Below, piece by piece: positions 21,657 through 32,333 of a DNA stretch of 60,718 nucleotides. The notes below the pieces were generated by a model. That model had not been told where the DNA came from. It did not search any database and worked only from the letters and a program-made list of their open reading frames with translations. The first letter of the stretch is position 1. The number at the start of each line of letters is the position of its first letter. The position numbers and the translations under genes were made by a program. The DNA is from Gymnopus androsaceus JB14 (taxonomy: Eukaryota; Basidiomycota; Agaricomycetes; Agaricales; Omphalotaceae). The stretch covers positions 1 to 60,718 of the forward strand of contig ML769760.1 in NCBI GenBank assembly GCA_009733575.1, read 5' to 3'.

Positions 21657-23030
21657 ATGTCTTTAGTACCTCTGTTTTTGGACGAAGAACCGGTTCAGAC
21701 AGACTTGGAGCCTTTGATTTACGAGGAATGGTCTCGCGAGAATCCTTTGTGGGCACCACTGCTAAGTCGTGTATGCTCTCTCCTTGAAACCAAATCTCAG
21801 CCGAAAATGGCTCGAGCACGCAAGCCGTTCGACCCAGACAACATTGTAAGTCTGCCGTCTTTCTCCTTGCTACAGTTATAATATTCCCTTTAGGTCCTGG
21901 AATTGCATCTTAACGATGAGCGCAATTTCTTTGTGCGCTCCTTATCCCAACGATCATCTAGCGAGTTGACTTCGCGGTGGCTCCAACAAAGATGCGCCTG
22001 CGAAGTTTATGTCCTACGCTGGCTCGAAATAGTGGCGCCTCAGATAACCGTGCCCCGCGTTTTATCTGTCAATGAGACCAAGGAATTGTACGTGACGACC
22101 CTTATGCCGGGTCTCGACGCTATGCATGCCTACCCGTTACTATCTCTGCCAGCAAGGGTCAGTTTACATCCATGTCTTTTTTTAATCTCAAATCTCATTC
22201 CTTGTGTGTAGGAGCAGTCAGTCGCGTTCTGGGCTCAACTCTCTGTGCAGATGTTCAAGATACCAGTACCTCAGCGCTTTGGCACTCCCTGTGGCATCGA
22301 TGGCACCACCCTTCTTCTCGCCGATTCGCACGCTGGGTTCTCCCCAGAGCACGGCTTCGACGTCAACATGAACACCGATTTACAACTCTTCTTTACGAGT
22401 CTCATAAACAACCGCCGTATACGTTCATCTGCTTACCACAAAAATGAGCCCAACGGACACTCCCTACTACTGCAGCGTCTAGAGAGACTTCAAAAGGCCC
22501 TTCAGCCGCTCATTGCTGAAGTCGCGCATGACCCGGCTCTGTCTCGCTTTGTCCTTACGCATGCAGATCTTCGAAGTAACAACATCATGCTTCACCCTTC
22601 CTCTGGTGAAGTTCTCGGTCTTGTTGACTGGGAATTCTGTGGGTGCTTGCCAGCTTTATTGTCTGCCCGGTATCCTGAATGGATCCGTCAACCTATTAAC
22701 GAGGCACTGGAGTTTAGAAGCTCTAAGGATACCTTTCTGCACTACTCCTTCGAACCGAAAGCGGAGAGAGAGCGACTTTGTGACCTATACGAAGAGGTAA
22801 GTGACCATCTAATATTTTGATCATTCCTGTTCACCGTACGTTTTCAGTGCGTCAAGCAACTGGATCCAGAATATTGGAAATGCCTTGTGCAGGGAATTAG
22901 ACTACGCGATGCGTATGTATGGATAACTTCATCCGACAATGACCCAGATGGTGAAGGTATGGATAAATGGGTAACGGTTCACTTATTTGGATCCATGATT
23001 CATGATCACCGTTTTCATCGTGTACCCTAA
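21657..23030 (+). CDS. APH-type phosphotransferase family protein
   Basis: Four exons: 21657-21845, 21893 onward, about 22213-22797, and about 22848-23030, separated by GT-AG introns of roughly 50 nt. The frame stays open through all of them. The kinase-like fold is shown by LTHADLRSNNIML (catalytic Asp and Asn of the HxDxxxxN Brenner-type motif) and GLVDWEFCG (metal-binding DWE). Upstream, YVLRWLEI and TTLMPGLDAMHAYPLL match the N-lobe and hinge of fungal phosphotransferase-family (PF01636) proteins. Such proteins phosphorylate small molecules or are pseudokinases; the substrate is unknown. The key residues are present, so activity is plausible. It is not close to a metabolic cluster and shares a promoter region with the mitotic cyclin. 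Confidence 0.8.
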
Positions 23031-23547
23031 TTCTGCACCATGTGCTTCTATCTGCTCTCACCCAATTGCTGGCTTTAAACAATATCCTATCATCCTTTCT
23101 CGTCTGTTTTCTGCGCTTCCTTTCCTTTAACATCACATACGCATTTCAACTGTTGCATTCCTTCTCCTTCATAAACCGTGAGCTTGGAGCAGCAACCACT
23201 TCTCTCAGCCTATTCAAAGAGGCTCTGGAGAGCTACAGGTGAGAGCTACAGGTACGTCGGTTAGGGCCAACCTCAGTGGCACATGTAGCTAAAATTATCA
23301 TGCTAGAGTTGTTACTGTGTAATCGCATCGTATGCTGTCTTCTCATAAGTAGCTACGGTATATTTTCATATTGCACTTATTGTTGGGGTGACTGGAGTTT
23401 CGAAGTTAGGCTCCGAATTATTGATGGCCCCTCATGCGGTTAACTTGTAATACGCTTGATGGCATGCAACTGGCAAAACAAAGAGCTTTTGGAGTTGACT
23501 ACATATCACAGTGGTATGATAGAAGAAATTTCATCCAATCATTCATA
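23031..23547. other. Intergenic between convergent genes, no gene recognised
   Basis: The 3' regions of the APH gene and of reductase copy A meet here. A plus-strand frame of 66 codons (23042-23242) is hydrophobic but has no supporting context. Confidence 0.4.
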
Positions 23548-24819
23548 CTAATCGATTGAACAGACCAACTTCTCCCTCCCGTACTCGCCGTCCCTCATGA
23601 TTTTTAAGCCCTGTTCAATTTTGTCCAAACCAGTGCCCAGCCTCCTCAAACGCATCGGCTTGAGCGTGCTACTTCCCTTTCCACTCTGCCATCCTTCAAG
23701 CACACGGGGCATGTAGTCCTTCACGTACTCAAGTACGCGAACCTTGTCGTCTGGAATAGCAGGGAACGGGATCGTGTTGGCAAATTTAAAATAGAACCCA
23801 AGCAAGGTGTAGACCACGCAGAGCTCAACTTTAACGTCTTTGCGACGTTCCAGAGACTCTTTACTGGGATAAACGATGACCACGAGGTGACCTTCGCGAG
23901 TGGAAGACATGGCATCGGTACACAGTTCAGTGGTACCATTTTCACTGACGGTGTCAAGACCGTAGATAATGCCTCGTTCCCCAGCAGCAGCCCGGATCTG
24001 CTCTACAACGTCTGGGGCCTTGTAGTCGAAGCACTTCTCGGCGCCGAGAGCCTTGAGATCGTCGTGCACGGAGGTCGATGCAGTGACAAACACACGAAGA
24101 TTGGAAATTTTAGCGAGCTGAATGGCGTTGTGGACCGACAGCGGTGGAACCACCCCAAATCAAGATGATCTCTTTGTCACCGGAAGGCTGGCTGAACGGC
24201 TTGGGGATGTTTAGACGCATATACATTGCTTGTACAGCAGTGAGATGAACAACTGGGAGTGCTGCTCCTTCTTCGTATGACATTTCGTCCGGGATTTTGA
24301 AGGTCACTGCTGCATACAGTCGGACGTATTCAGCATATGATCCATTGTCACTTTGGTAGGAGCCACCATAGCTGAAAACAGAATTAGAATATTACACTGA
24401 TTGAACAAGTAAAATGCATACTTGAAACCAGCGACACGATTGCCTACTTTGAGGTGCTTTACAGCCGACCCAACACGCACGACATCACCTGCGCAGTCGC
24501 AACCTAGAATGGCTCCGGGGGTTCCCCATTCCCAGAGACCGTGCTAGAGAGGATCATCGTCTCGACAAGTAGATTTTTGAGTGGATCGCAACTTACTTTC
24601 CAATCGGTAGGATTCAATCCTACAGCACGAACGCGAACCTATTGAAATTATCTTTGGCACAGATATGTACATGGACGGGTGGATACTCACGATAATCTGG
24701 TCTTCAGGGATATTTTTCACTAAGTCTTGTTGACCGAAAGGGATTTCGACCAATTTGACGGTCCTATCGGCTTGAACTTGGATAGCTTTGATGTTGTTGG
24801 GAATTTCGATAGCAGCCAT
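23548..24819 (-). CDS. Enoyl reductase-like MDR protein, copy A (one apparent frameshift)
   Basis: First member of the amplified family. Start at 24819, MAAIEIPNNIKAIQVQADRT. Four exons follow the intact copy D exactly, with introns after EDQII and after NPTDWK and one before YGGSYQ. The Rossmann loop IWGGSTAVG is present, then FDYKAPDVVEQIRAAAGERG, YGLDTVSENGTTELC and the C-terminal REKLVCSID. One extra A at about 24134, just after the nucleotide loop, shifts the frame relative to copies B-D. NADPH-dependent reduction of an activated double bond is the expected family activity; the substrate is unknown. It is divergently transcribed from the SDR gene at 26515, as in the third module. Confidence 0.8.
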
Positions 24820-26149
24820 GATCAAGAATCGGTTGCAGTCTCAGAGTCCTATCAAAATTCCTCATCTTTTATAAGATCCCAGAGACGCACTGGAGGCGCA
24901 CTGGAGCCCAACAGGTCGGCCAAGTGACGAATCAGACCGTCGTGAGATACGTTTAGAATATTAAAAAGGACGTTTTACTAACCCAGCAGATTGGCCGATA
25001 AGCAACTCGCTAAGAGAAGCAAAGAGGTGGGCTTCAATATGCCGACGCCGAACTTGTCAGCTTTGCGGATTCTACGGCACATGCCTATGCATGAATGGGA
25101 AGGGAGGACTCGGAGCGCGTTCGATGCGGGCTTAGCATACACCGGCACCGAGCGTGGCAGCTTCTACTCGGCCATGGGATTCTACCCATGCCCATGCATG
25201 GATGGAAAAAGGAGGACTGGGGCTTCGCACGAGGTGGGCTTTTGCTCGTGTAAGGAAGGACTAGGAGCTCGTGCTCGCCGTGCCTGTCACTGTGGCCTCG
25301 GAAATAAGGAAAAAATGGTTGATTTCAGGTATATTGGGTGCATTTGTCTCACTTGTCAGCATTCCAGAGAGTGAGTAAATTCGTTGTTTCATGAATTGGT
25401 CTTGAAGAATTTAGGTTGTGCCCGGGTATTACCGTATCTGCGTCAATTCAACAGACTAGTAGATCAGACGAGATCAGACGAATAGCATTCCCAAAATACG
25501 AGGAAATTCCTTGGCATTTGAGGACGATGGCAGTAATTATAAGTGATCAGGAAAGCACTTCTTGGGCGCTCGCCTACTAATCATTCAAAGCGCAGATTTC
25601 AAAGACTAGTACATTGAAGAGGATTTTCGTTGATGCGTGACGTAGATTACACTGAGGATTGGCAAGTGTGGAGAACAGGGAAGGGTGATAGAGAGGATTA
25701 ACTCAAACAAATAACTGCCTTGAATTAATCACCCAACTTGTTTGATCAACAATGAGCAAAGATGAACAAGGATTCTACTTCGAAAACAAGACTGAAACGC
25801 ACTAATTAGAGACTATATCTAGCAGCATTCTTTTCACTGTACTTAATCCGAGCTTCCTTAATCATGATGCATGAATGTTTTAAGCACGAGTTCACCTTGT
25901 TCTTACGGTTTCCATTCTCCAAGGTTCGACGTTTGGTATAAGGACTTCATGGTACATCTTGTAGTGTGCACCCTTCTGGCTACTTCTGGCTGAAAGGCAC
26001 ATATTGTCTATCTGTCCACCAAAGGGTTCGGGTCTTGAGCGGTCACTGGCGATTTCGACACGATTCAATTACCCCCTCAGCTTAATAGTATTTCTGTCTC
26101 GAATAGCTCCCCAAAACTCACATTCGTGTAGTAAGCAGATTGCATTCCT
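24820..26149. repeat. Inter-gene spacer of the reductase/SDR module with ~100-bp repeats
   Basis: Within 25020-25300 a unit containing CATGCATGAATGGGA or CATGCATGGATGGAA, then GGAGGACT, recurs about every 100 bases. Related units occur behind copy D (40540-40860), and a shortened version behind copy C (30800-30900). The part around 25430-25900 is repeated at 30890-31315 and partly at 49430-49560 (CGATGGCAGTAA). This spacer is therefore part of the duplicated unit; no gene was recognised in it. Confidence 0.65.
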
Positions 26150-26514
26150 CCGAGATTGTATTCCTCTGACAACCATGACAGTAAAATGACACTCCTGACC
26201 GAAAGAAACATCCACTTCTTAGAGATATGCTTTGAGTTTCTGTGTCATCCCCCTGGAAATATCATCCAACTGGTTGGCGACTTGTGAGAGGAACTAGTAA
26301 GCAGATTGTATTCCTCCGATAACCATGGCAGTGAATCGAGACTCCTGAGCAGAAGGATCCCACTTCGTAGGGATATCATCACACGTATCTATACTAATAG
26401 GTGCTTTGAATTTCTGTGTCAGCCCAGACGCTTCGGGCATGCGCCCCCGGTGCGTCCTTTCAAAATGGATAAATACGAGCAAGAAGGACATAACTTGATA
26501 CGCTTCAAGTTGTA
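26150..26514 (+). promoter_or_regulatory. Upstream region of the SDR gene, duplicated at 28867
   Basis: About 365 bases immediately before the SDR start codon are repeated with modest divergence at 28867-29240. It contains an internal direct repeat (ACCATGACAGT / ACCATGGCAGT about 160 bases apart, each followed by similar sequence). As the conserved upstream block of the gene it probably carries the promoter. Confidence 0.55.
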
Positions 26515-27871
26515 ATGTCTCGTATTCTTGTTCGTTTCGATGCTTTTTCAGCTCTTCATTCGCGGAAGATATTAATGCAGGTCATTACAGGTTACAGGTG
26601 CTAACGGTTTCCTCGGAGCTCATATTGTGAAGGAAGCGTTGGATAGTGGCTATATCGTTCGGGGGTAAGTTATTATATATTATAATCGGTGAATCTTCAT
26701 TAATGTGATTTCTTATTAATGTGATTTCTTCAGAACTGTTCGATCCTCAGAAAAGGCTGAAGAATTGAAGAAGATATTCCCTTCAGCGAAATTCGAAACC
26801 GCAATCGTTCCCGACCTCATTCAAAGCAATTATACTGAAGCTTTGAAAGGTGGCTTGCTTTTGTACCCATACCCTAGTATCCAACTGATATCCCATAACG
26901 CATTCAGGTGTTACTGCTATTATCCACTCCGCTTCACCCTTCGTTTTCGAAGTAAATGACCATAAAAAAGACTTGTTGGACCCTGCAATCGAAGGAACTT
27001 TGAGCGTTTTACGTGCAGCACAAACTGCTGGAATCAGGCGCATTGTTTTGACGTCCTCTATAGGAGCTTTACTCAATAAACCAGAGCGCGAGTATCCACT
27101 TTGTAGTGAAGAAAGCTTAACTAATTGCACATGTGCTGTTTGCAGTTCTTTTCGCCGATGTCACTTACGGGCCTGATGACTGGTAAGATTTCTCCTATCC
27201 GCATCCAAGAGCGCTTGTAAACCTTTCTACAGGTTTTCGATGACATACGAACAGGCTGCCAGCGGGCAATTACCTGGTGTCGTCGTCTACCTCGCTTCCA
27301 AGAAGCTGGCAGAAGCAGCGGCATGGGATTTTGCGAAGGAGCATCCGGAGCTGAAGTTGACTACAATCATTCGTATGTGGTTCCTTCTCTTGGGCTGCAG
27401 CTAATCAAAAGTATTGAATTTCTAGCCACAATTATATACGGCCCTGTCATTCATCCCATTTCATCCTTGCAATCCATCAACACGTCGAACTCAGTCATCT
27501 ATTCGTTGATAAACGGTGCAAAAATTCTTCCTCCGGATTCAGTCCCGACGTTCTGTGACGTGGTTTCTATAGCCAGGATCCATGTAAAAGCATTGCACTC
27601 AGATGCGGCAGTGGGGAAGCGTGTCCCGTTCTCCAAAGGCCCGGCCACAATGTATCAGATTCTTCAGATCATTATGAAGGCTAGACCAGAGCTGGCTAAC
27701 CGCCTTCCACCTGTTCCTGAAGTAGATCCAATTGCAGGGAAGACTATTTCGAGGGTCAATTCAATGTTAGCTATGGATACGCTCGGAGTTGAAGGGCTAG
27801 AGTTGGAAGAGACGGTGCTTCAAACAGTGGACAGTCTGCTGGAATTGGAGAAGAAATTAGGAACCAACTAA
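26515..27871 (+). CDS. NAD(P)-dependent SDR/epimerase-type reductase (GRE2 / dihydroflavonol-reductase-like)
   Basis: Seven or so exons with short introns; the first coding exon is only 15 nt (MSRIL), after which VTGANGFLGAHIVKEAL restores the glycine-rich TGxxGxxG dinucleotide site. Further landmarks are a second-strand GTVRSSEKAEELK (basic residues suggest NADPH), IIHSASPF, VLTSSIGAL (catalytic serine region), and VVYLASKKLAEAAAWDF with the catalytic YxxxK. The C-terminal lobe reads FCDVVSIARIHVKAL and ends LELEKKLGTN. It is an extended SDR of the kind that reduces ketones or aldehydes. The frame is intact throughout, unlike most neighbours. It is transcribed away from reductase copy A across a 1.7-kb spacer. 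A 3' remnant of a second copy is at 36690-36905, showing that the pair was duplicated together. Confidence 0.85.
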
Positions 27872-28139
27872 GAAGATTGAGAATTGGCGTATCTTATCAT
27901 CGTGTATCTATGGGAGGCAATTTATGAATGGTACCTTAAATTTTTGCTTTTATACACCTTGCAAGATGGATGATTATGATGTCTAATGTTTAAATGAAAC
28001 GTTACATTTGTTCTTCTGGATGTTGTTTTCAAAAACCTCGTGGAACAATACAAACTTGTCAATAAAACTCATGGAAGCACGACCGTAAAATACGTGTCCC
28101 ATTGTAATGGGCCTACATGGCAACTACATGGTCTCCTGA

Positions 28140-28866
28140 CACAATTTAGTGGTACCATTTTCACTGACAGTGTCAAGTCCGTAAATAATGCTTCGCTCTC
28201 CGGCAGCAGCCCGGATATGCTCTACAACATCTGGAGTGTTGTAGTCGAAGCACTTCTCGGCGCCAAGAGCCTTGAGATCGTCGTGCACGGCGGTCGATGC
28301 AGTGACAAATACACGAAGATTGGAAATTTTGGCGAGCTGAATGGCGTTGTGGCCGACAGCGGTGGAACCACCCCAGATCAAGACGATTTCTTTGTCACCG
28401 GAGGTTTTTTGAATGGCTTGGGGATGTTTAGACGCATATAAAATGCTTGCACAACGCTGAGATGAACAACCGGGAGTGCTGCTCCTTCTTCATACGACAT
28501 TTCGTCCGGGATTTTGAAGGTCACTGCTGTATACAGTCAGACGTACTCAGCATATGATCATTGTCAGTTTGGTAGGAGCCACCATAGCTGAAACAGAGTG
28601 AGAAGATTGTACCGATTGAACAAGTGAAATGCATACTTAAAACCAACGACACGATTGCCTACTTTCAAGTGCTTTACAGCCGACCCAACATGCACGACAT
28701 CACCTGCGCAGTCGCAACCTAGAATGGCTCCGGGGGTTCCCCATTCCGAAAGACTGTGCTAGAGAGGATCATCGTCGCTACAAGTAGATTTTTGGATGGA
28801 TCGCAACTTACTTTCCAATCGGTAGGATTCAAACCTACAGCACGAACGCGAACCTATTGAAATTAT
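28140..28866 (-). pseudogene. Enoyl reductase copy B, truncated at both ends
   Basis: Homologous to copies A, C and D from the middle of exon 2 to the middle of exon 4. It keeps IWGGSTAVGHNAIQLAKIS and FDYNTPDVVEHIRAAAGER but stops after NGTTKLC. The first exon and the C-terminal third are missing, and one base is lost near 28407. Its right end is joined directly to a copy of the SDR upstream region at 28867, a deletion fusion. Confidence 0.85.
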
Positions 28867-29253
28867 ATCCGACAACCATGACAGTGAAATGACAGTCCTG
28901 ACCGAAAGAACCATTCACTTCTTAGAGGTATGCTTTGAGTTTCTGTGCCATCCCCAGGTTTTCATTGCGCCCCCTGAAAATATCATACAACTGGCTGGCG
29001 ACTTGTGAGAGGAACTAGTAAGCAGATTGGATTCCTCGGATAACCATGGCAGTGAAATGAGACCACTAAGCAGTAGGATCCCCACTTCAACGTAGATATA
29101 TACCACACGTATCTATACTTATAGGTGTTTTGAGTTTCTGTGTCAGCCCCAAGTAGATGCTTCGGGCATGCCCCCGGTGCATCCTTTCAAAAAGGATAAA
29201 TACGAGCAAGAAGGATAGAACTTGATACGCTTCAAGTTGTGATGTCTCGTATT
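28867..29253. repeat. Duplicate of the SDR upstream region including its first codons
   Basis: Aligns with 26150-26526. It ends at GATGTCTCGTATT, the first four codons of the SDR gene, after which the sequence diverges. The promoter-like block is thus orphaned; no SDR body follows it. Confidence 0.8.
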
Positions 29254-29367
29254 TAATCTCAACACCTTTAGATCTGATTCTCGATAAGTAGTACAATGTA
29301 CTGGCAAAAATTGTCATTGAACTTGGCGTGGTACATGTTGATATTGGGGTTAGACTACTGACAGTCG

Positions 29368-30639
29368 CTAATAGATGGTACAGACCAACTTCTCTCTCCC
29401 GTACTCGCCGTCCATCATGATCTTTAAGCCCTGGTCAATTTTATCCAGGCCAGTGCCCAACCTCCTCAAGCGCATCGGCTTGAGCGTGCTACTTCCCTTT
29501 CCACTCTGCCATCCTTCAAGTACGCGGGGCATGTAGTCCTTCACATACTCGAGTACGCGAACCTTGTCGCTTGGAATGGCAGGGAACGGGATCGTATTGG
29601 CAAACTTAAAATCGAACCCAAGCAAGGTGTAGACCACGCAGAGTTCAACTTTGACGTCCTTGCGGCGTTCAAGGGACTCTTTACTGGGAAAAACGATGAC
29701 CATCAGATGGCTACGCCGAGTGGAAGACATGGCATCGGTACACAATTCAATGGTACCATTTGCACTGACGGTGTCAAGGCCGTAGATAATGCCTCGTTCC
29801 CCGGCAGCAGCCCGGATCTGCTCTACAACATCTGGAGCCTTGTAGTCGAAGCATTTCTCGGCGCCGAGAGCCTTAAGATCGTCGTGTACAGTGGTCGATG
29901 CAGTGACAAATACACGAAGATTAGAAATTTTGGCGAGCTGAATGGCGTTGTGGCCGACAGCGGTGGAACCACCCCAAATCAGGATGATCTCTTTCTCCCC
30001 GGAGGGCTGGCTGAACGGCTTTGGGGATGTTGAGACGCATATAAAATGCTTGTACAGCAGTGAGATGAGCAATCGGAAGCGCTGCTCCTTCTTCATATGA
30101 CATTTCGTCCGGGATTTTGAAGGTCGCTGCTGCATACAGTCGGACGTACTCAGCATATGATCCATTGTCAGTTTGGTAGGAGCCACCATAGCTGAAAACA
30201 GAATTAGAATATTACACTGATTGAACAAGTAAAATACATACTTGAAACCAGCGACACGATTGCCTACTTTGAGGTGCTTTACAGCAGACCCAACACGCAC
30301 GACATCACCTGCGCAGTCGCAACCTAGAATGGTTCCGGGGGTCCCCCATGCCCAGAGACCGTGCTAGAAAGGATTGTCGTCTCGACAAGTAGATTTTTGG
30401 ATGGATCGCAACTTACTTTCCAATCGGTAGGATTCAATCCTACAGCACGAACGTGAACCTATTAAAATCATCTTTGGCACAGATATGTACATGGACGATT
30501 GGATGCTCACGATAACCTGGTCTTCAGGGATATTCTTGACCAAGTCTTGCTGACCGAAAGGGATCTCGACCAACTTGACGGTCCTATCAGCCTGAACTTG
30601 GATAGCTTTGATGTTGTTGGGAATTTCGATTGCAGCCAT
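29368..30639 (-). CDS. Enoyl reductase-like MDR protein, copy C (one apparent frameshift)
   Basis: Start at 30639 and the same four-exon plan as copy D. It is very close in sequence to copies A and D: FGQQDLVKNIPEDQVI, VRAVGLNPTDWK, IWGGSTAVGHNAIQLAKIS, YGLDTVSANGTIELC, and C-terminus GREKLVCTIY. One extra base in a T/G run near 30021 shifts the frame at LNIPKPF. The 3' flank (29290-29367) is shared with copy D (39000-39092). Its own SDR partner has been reduced to the fragment at 36690-36905 by insertions. Confidence 0.8.
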
Positions 30640-31331
30640 GATTAAGAATCGGTTGTAGAGTCCAATCGAAAGTCCTCGTCTTTTATAAGATTCTAGAGGT
30701 GCACTGAACTCAAATCCAACAGGTCGGCCAAGCGATGAATCAGACCGAGGTACGATTAGAATAATAAAAGGGACGGTTTACTAACGCAGCAGATTAGTTG
30801 ATAAGCAACTCGCTAAGAGAAGCAAAGAGGTGAGGTTGGATACGCCGACGCCGAACTAGTCAGCTTTGCGGATTCTATGGCACATGGATTCAACAGACTA
30901 GTAGATCAAACGAGATCAGACGAATAGCTGTCCCAAAATACGAGAAAATATCTTGAGCATTTGTTCAGGACGATGGCAGTAATTATAAGTGATCAGGATA
31001 GCGCTTCTTGGGCGCTCGCCTACTTGTATGGCCACTGTTCCTCATTCAAAGCGCTGTCGATAATTTCAAAGACTGGTACATTGAAGAGGATTCTCGTTGA
31101 TGAACACTGAGAATTGGAAAGCGCGGAGAACAGGGAAGGGTGATTGAGAGGATGATGAACTCAAACAAACAACATACTTGTTTCCATACTTGTTTGATCA
31201 ACAATGCAAAAAGATGAACAAGGATTCTACCTCGAAAAAAAGACGCTGACCGCACCAATTCGAGACTGTATCTAGCAGCATCCTTTTCACCGTACTTAAT
31301 CCGAGCTTCCTCAGGCTAAAGAGTTGGTACT
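30640..31331. repeat. Module spacer copy behind reductase C
   Basis: Parallel to 24820-25860 with deletions of most of the ~100-bp units. It includes the CTCGCTAAGAGAAGCAAAGAGG string and the ACTTAATCCGAGCTTCCT string at its right end. The parallel then stops near 31315 and resumes only near 36335, so about 5 kb was inserted. Confidence 0.7.
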
Positions 31332-32333
31332 AGGAGGTAGGGATTATTCTATTTGACAACCCCCTTGCCATGAAACAACCCTTTGCTTATTTAGCAACCC
31401 AGTTGTTGTCACAAATGGTCACAGATTGCAAATATGCCAAATAAGTAAAAATTGAGTATTTCATAAAATTTGCTGTTGTGACTTGTTGAGTTCTTTAGTG
31501 AAGAGGGGGAATGACCACAAGCAGTGAGGGCAGCAGCTAAGTAAGTGCAGTCAGCTACATGCTGGTGGGTCCCAAATGGCCAAATAAATGATTTTTTGCA
31601 TCATTGACATTGGCAGGGACCCTACAAGTTGGGATCTTATGTACCGTATACCCTAAAAATATGGTATATGGGTGCCAGATCCCGTACCGTATACCGTACC
31701 GTAAAGGGAAAATTTTGCAAATTTTACGGCCGTTCTTATACAGCTGTTACCGTATATGGTACAGTGCAGATCCTTACTGGCAGGTGGTTGAGTACTATTA
31801 CTTAGTGGTCCAGTAAGGTAAAATTTAGAAGTTGGAACTCTATAAGTAAGTATGCTGTGTTGTTTTGAGTGGGAGTTGACATAACACATGAAGCAGGATG
31901 TAAACTTCACAATTTATATGATCTTAATGTATTGTTGATGTATTGCCAGGCCCAGTGACCCAATGAAATTCCAGTTTTGGTTGCCTAATCTGAAGCAGTG
32001 CACTGGCAGGTCCAGGCTGTACTGTATCAATATGACTGTATGTTCCTGGGGTGTTATGCGTTATGGTGGGAACTTAAAAAATGAGGTTCCCGGAGTGGAG
32101 TTATGCATTATGATTCACAAAATGGCTAAGTTCCCAAGGCCGGCATTACAGTTACATGAACTTATGGTTTTATTGATACAGTGATGCATCACTATGGGTG
32201 AACTCTCAGTCTCTCACTCAAAATGATACATAACCATGAAAGGACTTGAATTACAAACAGGATGTAAGGCTCAGGTACCCAATGCCATCTAGTACCACAG
32301 TAGTAGTGGCATAATTTGAATAGGCAGTACTAG

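Noticed and set aside
298..23030. Psilocybin-like gene cluster (PsiD-like plus APH-type kinase)
   Set aside because: The two genes are 20 kb apart with housekeeping genes between them; the APH protein is a generic family member and no PsiM, PsiH or transporter is present.
29707..30033. Plus-strand open frame of 108 codons, also seen opposite copies A, B and D
   Set aside because: Recurs because the reductase copies are homologous; it mirrors codon structure of the real gene and has no independent support.
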